From: Lucifuga dentata
Taxonomy: Eukaryota; Chordata; Actinopteri; Ophidiiformes; Bythitidae
Reading direction: 5' to 3'
Assembly (NCBI GenBank): GCA_014773175.1
Contig: VXCM01002879.1
Location: 1 to 64,000, forward strand
DNA length: 64,000 nt
Shown: in pieces, positions 14,257 through 29,200 of the stretch
Position numbering within the stretch: the stretch's first letter is position 1
How the letters are laid out: each line of letters starts with the position of its first letter
Notes under the pieces: model-generated
What the model was told of the DNA's origin: nothing
The model's database searches: none
The model's input: only the letters and a program-made list of their open reading frames with translations
Made by a program: the position numbers and the translations under genes

Positions 14257-17200
14257 TTACAAGAAATGAATTATGCTATATATAAAATCAGAAACTTCTA
14301 CCTGTGTCAAAACCATTGGGGCAGCCATCAATCTTGTCATTCCACTCTATGTTTTGGGAGCCTCGGACCACGATGTTCCTGGTGAGGAGACCCACCTCGG
14401 CTCGGCCCTCAAATGGTGTCCCATCAGGCAACGTGACGCTCACCCCAAGGTGAGGGTACTTGAGTGGCTCGGTCAGTGTTAGCATCATGCCGTCAGCCGA
14501 CACAGAGGCGATCGTCTTCACCTCGTTTTCTCTCTGACTATGCCTAGAAAAGTTAAATAACAGTTTAGGATGAGATAATGTGGGAGATTTCAGCCTGTGC
14601 CTTCCTGAATTTGTCCCCCTCTCTGCTTTACCAGGGTTAAACGATTGAGTAAACACGCAAAAGATGATGGACCTGCTCAGAGCTTTGAAATAGAACAGGT
14701 AATATTAATTGTTTGAAGTCAGCCACTTTTAGATTGTTAGGATTCAGAAAAATTTACAAATCAATATAGCAATATTCCAGACTATATTCTAGAGGGAATG
14801 TCAACTTCACACACTTAAAGGTGCTTTTAACTGAAATGAGTGTGAGCATGTACATGTATGTGTATGTATCTTTATAACAGTATTAAGTTAAATATAACAT
14901 CATGAATTCCCAACTTTACTGTACCTATGTCCAGTGGAGGCAATGACGATTTGGTCTCCGGTCTTCCATGTCACCGCCTGCATCAGGTTCAGCGTGACCG
15001 AGCCACTGGCCGCTGTCTGGGCCAAGTGTGTCCAGGTGATAGGAACGGGAATACCTGGAGAAACAGGTTCACAACAATGAGTGACACCTGGGGGGGGGCA
15101 ACTGAGATGTCAACAATAATAACATCCCTGCAGGATCTGAACTGAAGTGTGATCATCGGGTGACGTAGTGATAGTCAGGGGTTTTTGGAATAAATGGGTC
15201 ACACCTATTTTAGTGAGAGATATTTGGCTCCACAGGATATGAGTTACATAATACAATTAAGAAATAAAATATCTTTTTAAGAGTCAGAAGTCAGAGGAAA
15301 CAATTCATTTGGGAGCAATACTTTTCAAAGTTACAAATAAAGGCAAAGGCAAATTTATTTATATAGCACAACAAACAAAATTCATTAAAACAACATTTAA
15401 AAGACAATACAAACAAAATAAAGCAACATTTAAAATACATTAAGAACAAAAANTAAAACAACATTTAAAAGACAATACAAACAAAATAAAGCAACATTTA
15501 AAATACATTAAGAACAAAAATAAAAGCAACATTTAAAAACCAAGAGTGAAATAAGATTAAGTAAAAAATAAAAAAAAGAAGATAAGATAAGATAAAAGCA
15601 AATAAAATAATCTATTGTGTGGTTACAGTGCAAAATTAATGAAATTGGCCCCAGATTGAATTACAGTGGAAAGCCTTAATTAAAAGCAGTGCTAAAAAGA
15701 AAAGTTTTGAGCCTGGTTTTGAAAGTGGTTACAGTTGGAGCANATTAAAAGCAGTGCTAAAAAGAAAAGTTTTGAGCCTGGTTTTGAAAGTGGTTACAGT
15801 TGGAGCAGATAAATAAATAAAGACAGTGTACATCTCACGTGTGTATCAATCTACGTGTATGTAAGTGTGTGTGTATGTGTGTGTGTGTCCATACCATGTA
15901 GGTCCAGCACTCCCTCTCTTACAGCCAGCGTTTTGGTTCCATAGACAGGAAGTTCTGTGGACCGGACATGTCCATGAAGGGTGATGATGGCTTTGTGCTG
16001 AAACGGCGCCCCTTCCTGGCCGATCTGGAGTCGTCCTCCATCAGCGATCAGGATGTTTTCTGCCTGCAGCTCGATGTCCATCTCATCAAACACCAATGTC
16101 CCTCCTGGGCACAAAGGAACAGTACATCAGAGTAAATATTGCTTGTATAAGAAGAGTTTTATGTTTTGTCTGTGTTCCATATTATTGTCAATCATTGACA
16201 AGATACACCTGAACTTACTATTGCACTGGTTCAAAGTGTGTTACAGCAATAATTTGTTTCATCATTTTCGTCTCTGAAATTTACCCTAATGAGAAAATTG
16301 GCATATATATGTATATATAATCTTATATGTGATCCTACATGCATTTTTTCTATGATTAAAACAAACTTCTGCACTTTCAGGAACTCATGACCGGAAATTA
16401 TGAATACAGCTCTGTTAGCAACGTATGTAACATCATGTGCAAATTCACAACATGGACCATCAGCCTCAGAAGTTGTGCATTTTGTTTTCTGTATTTTTGT
16501 CATTTTAACACAATGGTTTATTTTACTTTAGTTGACAAAAAAAGCAAGAGCTATATCTCAGCTTGTTTATCAAAGTTCACAGGGACTTGTAGAATATTCA
16601 AACAATCAGAGTATGATAGGAAATTTGTCAAGCAACCATTCCTAAAACTAACTTAACTGGATTGTTAATACACACAAAAATCCACTTATTGAGTATTGGT
16701 ATCAAATATATTAATGCAAATTTCTTGTATTCTGAATGTAGAAAACATTTCTCTGTTAAAAAAAAAAAACTTCTCTGCCTACAAACTTTTTAATGAAGAA
16801 AAAAAACACATAACTTTGTTGTTATGACGTAATTATTTTTCCGAAAAATTTCATGGAGGAAAAAACACATAACTTTGTCGTTATGACGTAATTCTTTTTC
16901 CGAAAAATTCCCCTGAATCCTTAGGAGCAAAGTTCTCTCTAATAGGTTCTGGCCTTGAGAAAGTCTTGTTATACCTTTAATGAGGAGCATTTTGAGCACA
17001 GGGGTGTTGGTGTCCAGCAGGATGGTCTGGCCTTCTGTGATAACAGCAAACGAGCCTTTCTCCGGCGGAGGCAACCCACCCCACGTGAATCTGGATGACC
17101 ACACGTCAATGTAGAAGAAATCAGCATTTTCCTGAAGGAAGAGGAACATTGAAAGATACAAGATCAGTTTAATTATTTTAGTTTCTAGGTTGACCTTTGA

Positions 17201-20200
17201 CAAATAGATTAATTACACTTATAAATGATTATATTCTGAAAAATTCCTCCAAATGTCTTTGTACCATCCTGGCGATGCCTTGGTTCCCGACACTGACTCT
17301 AACTTTGGTTTCCTGAGATTTTGACTGAGAGTTTGTCACACAGATAATGTGTGTGTTGTTGGTGGACTGGATGTCGCACACAGACCCTGCAATGGTCACG
17401 TTGACTTCGTTGATGTTGGTGCTGTAAGGTGGAAGAATGAGTGAACACAATGAAATACAAGTCAAGTGAAAACAAGAAAGAAAAGTTTGTTGAAAATTAG
17501 GTTAAAAATCAGCATAAGTAATTAAGTTAATTATATATATATCATTATATACTGTATATCATTATATATATCATCATATATAGAGGATCTCAGACTGGCA
17601 AAGTCAGTGTTTTCTTTTTTTCCTGTGGCCTTTCCCTGTTATAACTGTTCTTATTATGGTTACTCTTTATTTCTTAAACTATTTATTACTGTTTTATTGT
17701 TTGGTTTTTATCTACTGTATTAACTATCAACTGTTCTGTTAAGTACCTTGTAACTTTGGTGTTCTATAAATATTATTATTATTATTATTATAACGATAAT
17801 GGGAGTTTTACTTTTGGATTTTTGATGTAATTAGGGGTTGAGGGTGAAAGCAACTCATGTCGCTTTCACTCTCAACCAATAATGAATGGAATTAATTACA
17901 GGCCACACACATAATGATGTCAGAGGAGAGAGCATTTGTGTTGTGTAAGTCAAACATTTAATTCTTAACCCGTGCCCCATAACCTGGGTGTGCCTCTCCA
18001 TTGTGATATTTATACACCATATTGTCATATTCTTATAACACACCTGAAACCAGAGCCAGTGATTGTGAGTCTGGTGCCTCCAGCAGTGCCTCCTCTGCGT
18101 GGAGAAACGTCGGTGATCACAGGAGTCAGCAGGGATTTGTAGGTGAAGCCACTGGATATGTTGACGGCATACAGCTGGTTAATGACAGCAACCTCACAGC
18201 TCACCTCTGGCTGAGTGCCTGAGGGTTGGTAGCATGCCCACACAACCACAGACAAACAAACAGACAGACTGTCACGTGCAACAATGAAATTTCGTGCGTA
18301 GAGATAATAATCAAGCTAAGATGTCTCGTCAGCTGTGACTTGTTATTGTCTTATCTGACATGCCTGCCATTTTTGGCTGCGTTTTAAGTCTGAGAACATT
18401 CCTCACACACAAAATCAATCTCCATGACAAACAACATTTCAACTAAGACAGAACTGGTTGGACTTAAATATAATGAGCCGGAATCATTGCGTTTGTAGGA
18501 GGGTGAGAAAGCATTTGTTTAAATAGTGAGCAGCTTCTCCTAAGAAGCAATAAAACCAATAAAGCTGATAAAATTATTGAAATGTCATCTGTTTGTGNCC
18601 CCCCCCCCGTATAAAGTGTGTCTCTTATCTTTGAAGCAGCTCATGAACTCACTGACCTTCATCGGCTTTGACCTGAGACACCTTTACAATGCTTCGTGAA
18701 TGGGACACCACATTAATTAACGTAAGAGAAACTTCATGAATGAGCTTCAAATATCACGGCACTTATTTAGTGTGGCGCTGTGTAGTTAAGCATGATTTTT
18801 TTTATGGATTCCACCCAATTGTCTGTTAAATTGAATTAAATTTTAATATTCTAAATCAAATGCAGACATACTGTTGTGGAAGGGTGACTCGCAGTAAAGA
18901 CGCGACGATGTGGACATTTCTCTGTCAACTTCACATTCTTCTCCGCAAATCAGCACATTGGAGTTTTGGGTATCAAACCCAGAACCCTGAATAGTCAGCA
19001 GAGCACCACCAGCAAAACTGCCTAAATAAACAAAAAAAGACACATGGAAAACTTATTACTGTGGGGTTTCTGAGTCATTACTGCAGCAAAGAATCCAAGG
19101 AACTCTACGATAAAAGTAAGAATACTGTGAGTAAAATATTCTGAAAATCAGAGAATGAAAAATTACAGATGTGTCTTGCTAACCTGGTGCTTTGATTTCT
19201 GTATACCTTTCCTCATTTAATAAAGTCTGAAGATAAAATGCTATACTGCATTATAACAATTGAAAAGTCTTACTTATATAAGACATTTACTCTTAGTTTT
19301 ACACCCCTGAGATTAACTACTAAGTCAAAACTAGTTTCGAATAACTGCATTTGTTATAATTGATATTACTTTAGTATTTTGGTTGGTATAAAAAAGTACT
19401 GCAGTACAAAACCCTACAAAAGACATTTTCCAAATCATATTTCCATTTAGCACTGACCTTCTGTACTTACCCTCGTTTGGCTGGACACCGCTGAGAACCA
19501 GGTCATAAGTGAAAGTAACATCTGACTGGGCATGACCTTTGACCCAGTGATGGAGCATGACTGAGTACGTCCCCCCTGGGTTTTCTCCTGCAGTACACTG
19601 AACCTGCGTGTCAGTGACGGCTGAAACATTGCAGGGCACGTGGTTTATCTTGGCAGAGATGTGTTGCGGGTCGGTGCCAAATCCTGATCCTGTCAGTGTG
19701 ATGACTGAGCCGCTTGGGCCTGTGGGACATAAACAGAGAAGAAGGAAGAGGGGGGCAAGGTAATGAGAGAAAGGTTAAACAGGACAGGATAAATGTAACA
19801 TGAGCATGATACATTATCTCAAAGACGTTGTGTAATTTCTTGCTTTGTTCTGGGAACCGAATGTTCTTTTTTTTTTGTCTGTCAGATTGTCTGAAATAGG
19901 GTTGTTGTCAGGTCAAACTGTAATAACTCAGAAGATATTGTCTGTACTTTTTCAATATAAGATGAACCTCTATGTTTATTAAAGATTCTAGTGCCTGATG
20001 TATGTGAAGACTGATGATTACCATTGGTGGGGCTGATGGAGCTGATGACAGGAGTGTGGGCTGCAGAGTATGTGAAGTTGAGAGGAGGATACAGCACGGA
20101 GAAGACCTGGACGCTCACGGAGACCAGCCCCTCGTCGTGAGGTGGCATCAGGCAGCGAACTTGACCTGGGGTGACCTCCTGAATCTTACAGGGTTCGTCC

Positions 20201-23200
20201 CCAACCATCACACTTGTGTTTCCTGGAGCAAAGCCATTTCCCATCAGGACAAGGGGGGTTCCTCCTGCCAAGCTGCCCACATCAGGACTCAGCGTTGCAT
20301 GGGCAATGCTGCTCAGAGCAATGTGACCGGACGCCATCCCTTTACTTCTCACAATCACCTTGACTTTGTGGTTACCTGCAGGCAGAGCACCAACACTAAC
20401 TGCGATGCTGTTATCAGTTACCACGGTGACCTCCAGCTCGAGGAACCAGGCAGAAACTGTCACATCATCAACCTGGCTGCCAAATCCTGCACCAGAGATG
20501 GTGACGCTGGTTTGATTGTCATGTGTGCTGTTGGGAGAAATGCTGGTAACTGTGGGAGTGACGGAGGCAGAGTACTCAAAGGAGCAGTTTGAGTAACAGG
20601 AGCTCCTGATCATGCCCATGTGGAAGACGACATCACCCGTGTGTGGCAGAGAAGGGGCTGTGTCACAGATGATGTGGGTATAATTGACTGACACGACAGT
20701 GCACGGCACACCGGCTACAGTCACTTCCCCATCAGAGAAACCAGAACCGCAGATGAGGAGCCTTGTGTAGCCAGTCGGGCTGCCGACTGGTGGCAAGACT
20801 GAGTCAATTACGGGCAGAACCACAAAGCGGCGGTCAAATTCATTTTTCACAGCGATGATGCTAGTGCCCATGTTGTTGACTCGGACAGCCACAGGGAGAG
20901 GAACGCTGATGGGAGCTTCACTGTCTGCGCTGAGGCTGCAGTAAATCTCAGAGTGAGAGCTGTTGATCACCTGACAGGGACAATCTTCCACTGTCACCTA
21001 CAGCACACACACAACAGCACAGTGTCAAATACAGCAAACTGTCATGTATTTGATGAACTTTGTAAAAATTGTAAATTAGCACTAATTTTGAAGTGTTTTT
21101 GACATTAAAATTGTTGATGAGGTTTTGGAACCTGAAGGTCTTACAAATCTTGAAAATCAACATGACAATGTTGACTATGTAATGATGGAGTAACTGGTTG
21201 GCCAAGAAGAATACAACAATCCCTTCCTTTAACATTGTGACAGAAATGTAAACGTAATAATTATGTGACAATTAAATTAAATGACTAAGTACTTGCAGCA
21301 CTTTGTGATACTTAGAGATCTCTTCTCATTAAAAGAAGGTTGGTGGCGGTGTGCGGGCTCTCAGAATTAATATTTAATATGCTCTAATTTAACTTTTAGG
21401 TATGCTGTTTTTGAAACTCAATCCAATAGAAAATAGAAAGAAAGAAGTAAAAGAATAGGAGTTTAATTCTTTATTTAGCAAAATTTCAATACATTTTGAA
21501 GACACAGGCATCATCTAATAAGAACCATTAAAGGACTGCTAACCTCATTGGCACAGGCTGTGTCACTGAAGCCCTGGCCCTGGATGTGGATGATCTGGTG
21601 ATATGAGCCCTTGTTGGGGGAGATGGAGTGGACCGTGGGGGTGGAGCAGGCAAAGAAGCTGAAGGAAAGGCCTTCTGAAGTTGCGTTGCACTGTGTGGAG
21701 GAGACACACTGAGCAGTCGACCTCAGGATGCGATGAGAACCTGCAGGGTCGGCAGATTGAACAAGTGCTGTAAAGCTTGTTGCTATTTGAATTCTAAAGC
21801 ATTTCATAAGTTTTCTAGTTTTATTTTCTCCTTTTCATTCATTTCACTGTGGTATGAGTATCAGTTTACTTATTGAGACAGGTAATCTGTCATGTTTATT
21901 AGTATTGTTATTTTCGTCTAAGTTAAATACATCATCAAGACCTTGAGTAGTTGAGCAGAACATTTTTTTTTAAATTGTCCTTGATGGTGCATTCAAGCAC
22001 TTTCTGCCATTTCATGACTAGCAGTTGGCTGGCAAGAGGACGGCTATGTTTTGGTCGAGTTGAATTGGTTTTGTAATTTTTGTAGAATTTGTTTTTTATT
22101 TTGCTTTGGTTACATTTGTAAAGTACCATTATTGTATGGCTTTCACTGTCATTATGATGATATATGATATATGATATCATATAGCCAATGCAATGCAGCA
22201 TATAGCTAATACAGTTTCACATTTCTAAACCACTGGCACCAAAAGTTTGCTGCACATTTACTGTTCTCCGTCAGTGGAAATACTCTTATTATGCATCTGA
22301 TGATTTATGATGCAGGTCACAAGCTAACACAGGAGTTCTGACATTTGTCTTGCTCATGTACAAATTCTGATGCTCTTCCTGACTGAGAGAAATATATCCA
22401 CATCTGTACGTTTACCTCCTGGCACATGTCTGGCCTCCATGTCTTCCACTCTGACAGAGACTTCACTGGTCTCCTCCTCGCGAGGCTCTACTCTCACAGC
22501 ACCCTGTAGCGACTTGGTGTTGAACTCGTCTATGTAGCCGCTGCTGTAGTAATACACACCGGGCACAGTGAAACGGTAGCTGAAAAAGCCTGAGGGAAGT
22601 AAGGGAAAGAATCAGTATGTATATTGGTGATAGCAACTTATGTGGCATGGTGAGATCTTGTCTTAGTTTGTCTCTCACGCATAAGAAATGGCATGATTCA
22701 TGACATGGCATATTAAAAAAAAAAACGGCTACATCATTAATCATACCAGCACTGACATATGTTGGTATATTTCAACTGGAATTCTATAACAATAAAAAAA
22801 AAACTTACAATGTAGCCCTTTACAGAGAAACTGATGATATCTATCAGTATCGAAGGCTGAATTTTTAATTTAAATTTGGATATTTTTTCCGATAACCAAA
22901 AGGGTTTTTTTTTTTTTTTTTTTTGACCTAAGAAGTTTGGCTTCCTGTGGCAGATTGTTTTATTGTTATTGGTGATCCGTCTATGTGTATCTTTGGTTGT
23001 ACTGCTGTCTTTTTTGATTGTTTTCCACACTACTGAGTTGATGTGTATTTTATAGTTCTTTGTATTAATGGATTTTATGGGATTTCAGGGTGCCTTTTAA
23101 ACATCTGGCCAGGGTCTGCAGATGAAAATTAGCCTTTTAGCTCATTTGCAGTTTTCTGCTTTACTGTTATCAAATGAGCATTGTCCCTGACAAATACATA

Positions 23201-26200
23201 AATAAATAAATAAAATAAAATAAAATAAAATAAAATAAAATAAAATAAAATAAAATAAAATAAAAAATAGAAAGGCTCCTTCTTGCTTCTGTTAATTGCT
23301 GGTGTCTCACTACTCTACCTTTTGGAGTTTTTGTTGTTCCGCTGGTGAACGGCCCATCTTCATAGCTGGTGCCACTGGGGCTGGAAACACTAAAGACTCC
23401 GTACAAAAAATTCTTGAACATTGGTGTCTCCCAATGCCAAACTACTATATCCCCAACAGTCACTTTGTGTGAAGCAGGACTCCATGCGTAACCTATTCCA
23501 AATTCTGGACCACACAGACAGACATCAAATCAAACAGAAATGTAACACATATACATGCAAGCACTTGATAAATGGCAGATACTAGACATTCCTTTCTCAA
23601 ATTTATAATTAAGGAAAAATGTTATAGAGCTGGACAGTCAAACTCATTTTAAAGAGACGTAAGATTTACACTAATCCCTCAACCCATTTCTAGGTGCAGT
23701 CACACTGAAGTTACAGGAGACAGTTTCCTTGCTAACAGCAATTTTCTGTAAGTTAAACTAGTTTCTGTTGTCGCCAGTTTTGACCTGCTGGGATTTGGTT
23801 TTGACAGCTGCACAAAGAACTGACATGTAAACCTACCATGGTGGGAGCCCTGGTTGGTGACGATGTGAGTCGTCTCCTCTGACTCTAAAATACATTGCAG
23901 CTCGTTCTCTGAGGCGGACTCGAGTTCACACTCAGCACCCCCTATCATGATGTAAGCAACACCAAATATGTGAGAGATCATATATGGAAGCTAACACAAC
24001 TCATGTATTATCATTTCATGTGCTGCATCAGACTCGTAATGGGAAATTATCACGATAGCTATGGCTTGTTAATTTAAATACTTTTTCCATGGAAAAAAAA
24101 AAAACACTGGTAGATAAAATACTGAAAACATGGAGTGAATTTTGGCATATCACCTCTGTTGTAATTAGCTGGAATTAGAGATTGTTGGACCTCATGTTGC
24201 TTACCAACAGAGACTTTGTTGTCGGAGGGGACAGGGCTGAAACCAGAGCCAGAGATAGTCAGTCTGGTTCCTCCCATCAAAGAGCCAAGCATGGGAGAGA
24301 TCCTGTGAATTTCTAGGATGTATTCAACAGTGGCATTCACACCGCTGCTATGAATCAGAAAGCAGAAAAATACATTAAAAACATTTAACATAATGACTTA
24401 CGTTTTTATAAAAAAAGGAAAATTTCCAGCTTAACAAGTCCTTTAATTGCAAATTTTGAGTCCTGAAAAGTTTCATTAAGCAAGTGAGAAAAACAACAAA
24501 ACAACTGTTTCCAATACAAATCAAATTTGTTTCAGAAATTTTCCATAAATAAGAGTGTCTTCTATCTTTAAACAAGGCAGATTGCTGTGTAATATCAACA
24601 AATATGTGAAGAATTTGATTTTTATTTGAAATAGGCTGAAATAAATAATTATAATAATACATGTATATAAAGTATTCAAAATAGTTGCAACATATTAAGA
24701 ATTCATTTGCAAAAAACAACTCAGTTTTTATGAAATTGTAAAACATAAGGTTTTTACTTGTATATTTTCTGTAATATTAATCAATATATTAATAATATTA
24801 ATTTAAATTTTTAAAAAATCCAAATCGATTAATCAAACACGGACAACATGCAGTTTGGGTGATATTACCTGAAATTATGACTTTAAAATTTTATAAAAAT
24901 GGAGCTTATCTGTTTTGACAAATAAACTCTTCATATGAGTTCCTTCTCATCGGTGTTTTCGTAGCTTTGTTATAGTTGGACTGTTTCAAATTTCTAAGTC
25001 AGTGCACTCAGAAAAATGTCTTCCTCTTTGTACCTCGTCTGGGGGTAGCCATTATTTCCAACCTGTACATCCACCTGATGCAGGCCAGGTGGCAGCATGG
25101 GGAGATGACAGGTGATATTAGTTGTCGTCCAATGTATGATGGGACACTCCTTCCTGCCAACGAACACGGCGCTGTCATTGTTTTGACTTTCGAAACTTGA
25201 ACCTGTGATGGTGAGAACACGGTGTCCTGCAATACATGTGAGGAGAATGTCAAAATCAACATGTGAGACTTCCTGCCATTCAAGTGCCAAAATAATTAGC
25301 ACTTTTCAACTGGTTAATTCCGCAGCTTAATCTTTGAGAGTGGCATGGATTGTCCTCCAGGTTAACCTGTAGCAGGAATGCTCCTTGTGCGGTAGCTTTT
25401 GGAAACCATAATTATCAGTAATGCCCTATTCAGCTTTGTCTCTCTCTGGGCCTGATGAGAGTAAAGGGCAAATACAGAACAAACCTGCAAGTCAACATTA
25501 CACGGCACTAAACAACACTAATGAGGTATGAGGAGTAACAAAAGGTTTCCATGTACACATAAAGCTCCTGGTGACAGCACAGTCACGCAGAGCAGTAAAG
25601 AACAAACACACAAAACAGAAATGAGCACCTGCCAAAGACTGCATACGTTAAATGCATTTCATCTTCCTCTGCTCTGCAATACAGACAGATATGCCAAGTT
25701 CATCAGTAGATACGTTTCTGATTTTACAGCATGCTAATATTCATTCATTACAATAGTTTTCAGATATCAAGTCAAGTTTATTTGTATAACTCAGTATCCC
25801 AGTATACAATGTCTCAAAGGGCTTTACAGGTCTGCACATTAGCCCAAGCTAACGATAAGCGCCTTGAGCGTTGTGCTGACATGGGCGTTCCATTATTGTG
25901 TATTGGGAGCTGAGCAATGACTCCTAACCTTGTGTCATGCTATCTTGGTGCCGCGTATATCAGATTCTCCGTTTTGACGCGGTGCTCAGAGTTCAAGTAA
26001 ATTCAACTTTGACTTTCCGATGCTAACCTTTCCAACACTCAACCAGTCAGAGAACAGCTGTATGTCACGTAAGCAGAAGGCCACAGCGATGGAGGAGCTC
26101 ATAACTGTGTAGAGCAGTTTAGAACGGTGACTCAACAAGGTTTCATGCACCCATATTCGCTGTTTTTTTTTTGCTTTTCTCCTCCAAATGAGAAGAAGAA

Positions 26201-29200
26201 CCAAAACCTTCTTTGTTACGATGTCCATGTTGTTACCCGATTTGATCTGGAAACCTGAGATGGATCATGAATGTGCAAAGATCACCCATGGTAACCGTCA
26301 ACATGTCATTAGCAATGAACGCTTCCTGTTAGCGCTCGGCACTGCTCAGACTCCTCTCATGTACAAGAAAGCGTTGGATGCCAAACTCAGTGGAAACACT
26401 CAATGCTTATCATGTGAAATCAGCCTTTGAAGACAAGGAAACTCCCCAAAAATCTCATTATATAAAGAAAATAAAAGAAACCTCTGGAAAGGCTGTTCAA
26501 AGAGAGATTCCCTCTCCTCAAACAACCAATATAATTCACTAATGGCAGATGTACTGTGTGGATTTCTGAGTAGTTTTGTTGAAGAAAAACAGGTTGAGAA
26601 TTATTTTGAATTGTGAGAGAGAAACACAATGGCTGAACACTGAATCCTATTATTTCCTAAACAAAGGAGTTAAAGGACAGAGCATTTAATCTGTTGCACC
26701 CTCTTGCACCCAACAAACACATAAGATTTCAACAGACCTTTACAGAAAAATAACCACCCTGCCCATGAAGCCTATTTCTTCATTTAACCACATCAAAGAA
26801 CACACTTCAAGGCACTCCTCTATGTGTAACCATCTCAGCAACCCATTATAATGATCCTATCTACTTTGAATGGTCATTAAGGTAAATAAACACGTTTTAT
26901 AAATGCCTTGTTTACAGCACCAACATAAAAATGTCTCTCAGCTTACCAATCACAGTGGTAGATTGAGGACTGAGGCCTGAGATGAGTGGTGTGAGGCTCA
27001 GATCGTAGGTGAAGGAGCTATTTGCTGCCTCAGTCATGCTGCCAACCATTACGGTGACTGTCTCTGATCCTGCAGTACCCTAAAGCAATTAATAAAGGCA
27101 CATATTTAGTGTAATAAATCAATCAACCAATCAATCAATAAAGAAGAAGTCTATTCCATGATTCATATCCTGTGCACATGTGGAGCACAGGATACACAGT
27201 TCTACTTTATAGAACAGGAAATGCAATGATTTGTCCAATCAGTGATGTAAAACATGTCATTTACTTTAGCCCTTTGAAAATTAGCGAGGTAAACAAAATG
27301 TTACCAATAAATAAAGATCAATAAGTGTTTGGTGTTCTGTGCTGCAGGTATTTGAGCTTTACACACTCACAGCTGGTGTCCTGCATTTTAGCTCCGTGTC
27401 AATTGCATGAACAACTCTGCACTCCTGACTGCCAACAGTAACTATGCTGTGCTGGCCGAAGCCGAAGCCTGTGATTGTCAGCAGTGTGCCTCCTGTGAAA
27501 AAAGACCATAAAGTAATGTCATAGCACCTACTGTAAAGGATTATTGACCACTGTTACTAAAAGTGATTCTACTTCTGATTTTGGGACAAATATTAGATTA
27601 CTTTATCAGTTCTCAGTATAGCTGCTTTATTTGGTGGTGACCTACCTGCCACACTTCCTGACAGCGGAGAGAAGGAGGACACAATGAGCTGATAGGTGAA
27701 GTTGGAGTTGATGCCGTCGGCATAGTGGGAATGACCCAGAGAGGGAAAGCTAACGAAAACAGGGTAGGTACCAGCGCTGGCACTGCCCAGTCTGCACACC
27801 TGGGTGGTAGCTGAAACACAATTCATAAAATCTGGTTAAACATCTAGCTGGAAAAATGTGAAGTCAAATTCTTTTTGGCAACTACAGACATGTAGCCAAA
27901 AATTTCTCTTGCACTTCCACAATATCAGCAAGTATTTAACCTCTCCAAACTTGTTCCACTTACTTATGATTTGTTCCACTTGGCACCTGGCACGTCCCAC
28001 CATGATGGAGGCATTTTCATCGCTGAAGCTCGTCCCAGTTATAGTCAGAAGGGTCCCCAGGCCAGGAGAGCCTGAGAAACACAGGGATATTTCATAACCA
28101 CTGTTGCCATCTTTAGATTTACTTTTATTGTACAGTACGTTGGCAACTTCTGTTGTTTGCTGAGATTTAGAATAGAGTGATCGCAACCAGCATGTCAGAA
28201 ATTAATCATTAACCAGTATTTCTTAGTGTTTATGAAAATAATGATGTTTAAGGCACCTTGAGAAGGGCTGATTCCAGTCACAACGGGGGTCTTTTCCTCA
28301 GACCACTCAAAGCTACAGTCACCGGAACACTTTGAGGGAATGCCGTTGATGTAAACGCCCACCTGCCAAAAGCATTAAGTAGACCTTTGCAATTAAAAAA
28401 AAAAAAAAAAAAANAAAAAAAAAAAAAAAAAGACACAACATAATGAAGTGGACTAACCACTGGAATGTATAGTTACTCCTGCTAGAGTCATAACAAAATA
28501 AAGTAGGCTAATCACAACTACCAGCCATGCTAGCATCTTCAATGGCATAAAACAGTTTATTAATAAAAGCAAAGGGATTAAAGCTTGCCTGGAAGCGCAA
28601 AATATACGAATAATGTGACGTTATATAACATCATAGAAAAATGAGGACTTGTTTTACAGGATCTGCAGCAATGAAATACATGAAGTGGTGAGCAAAGGGC
28701 AAAGCAGACAATAGAAAGGCAGATAATACTGCAGCAGATAATACTGAATGTGCCTGAGGATGTTTGCATCACACTATACCTGTGACTTTTCTTCCCAGAC
28801 ACGGAAGAAATCTCCTGTCAGTTGATGTATCAACAGCCCACCCTTTTTCCTTTCTTCTGCTTCAATTTCTACGCCCTCCCCCACAATCAATGAGCCGTCA
28901 ACCTACAATGAGAGCAACTCACAATCATGGCCAGGCCGATGTTCTTTTTACACCTGCATGAACAAGTATGGCTGGACAATGAGACACTTAAGATACTAGT
29001 TTATAGTACACAACTTTTATATATATATATATCCTGTAATCGCATTAAAATCACAGTTATAAGGTGTTTTACAAAAGCCATAACAGCTAAATCTTGTCAA
29101 AATCTAGATTTAGGCGTAGATGAGAACTAGATGAGAAGCATGAGGATCTAAAGGAGGAACATATAGCATTAGAAAGTTGGAGATATAAACTGGAGCTCCT

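Larger units (their letters stand above)
15345..15810 (+). repeat. Teleost interspersed repeat
   Basis: Starts with AAATTTATTTATATAGCAC and ends with AGTTTTGAGCCTGGTTTTGA plus a short tail, a combination I know as a common fish interspersed repeat. It carries two of the N-flanked false duplications (15386-15520 and 15679-15807). It lies in the PKHD1L1 intron between exons 44 and 45. Confidence 0.55.

Noticed and set aside
20014..20592. 192-codon plus-strand open frame
   Set aside because: Antisense shadow of the 976-nt PKHD1L1 exon with no recognisable domain.
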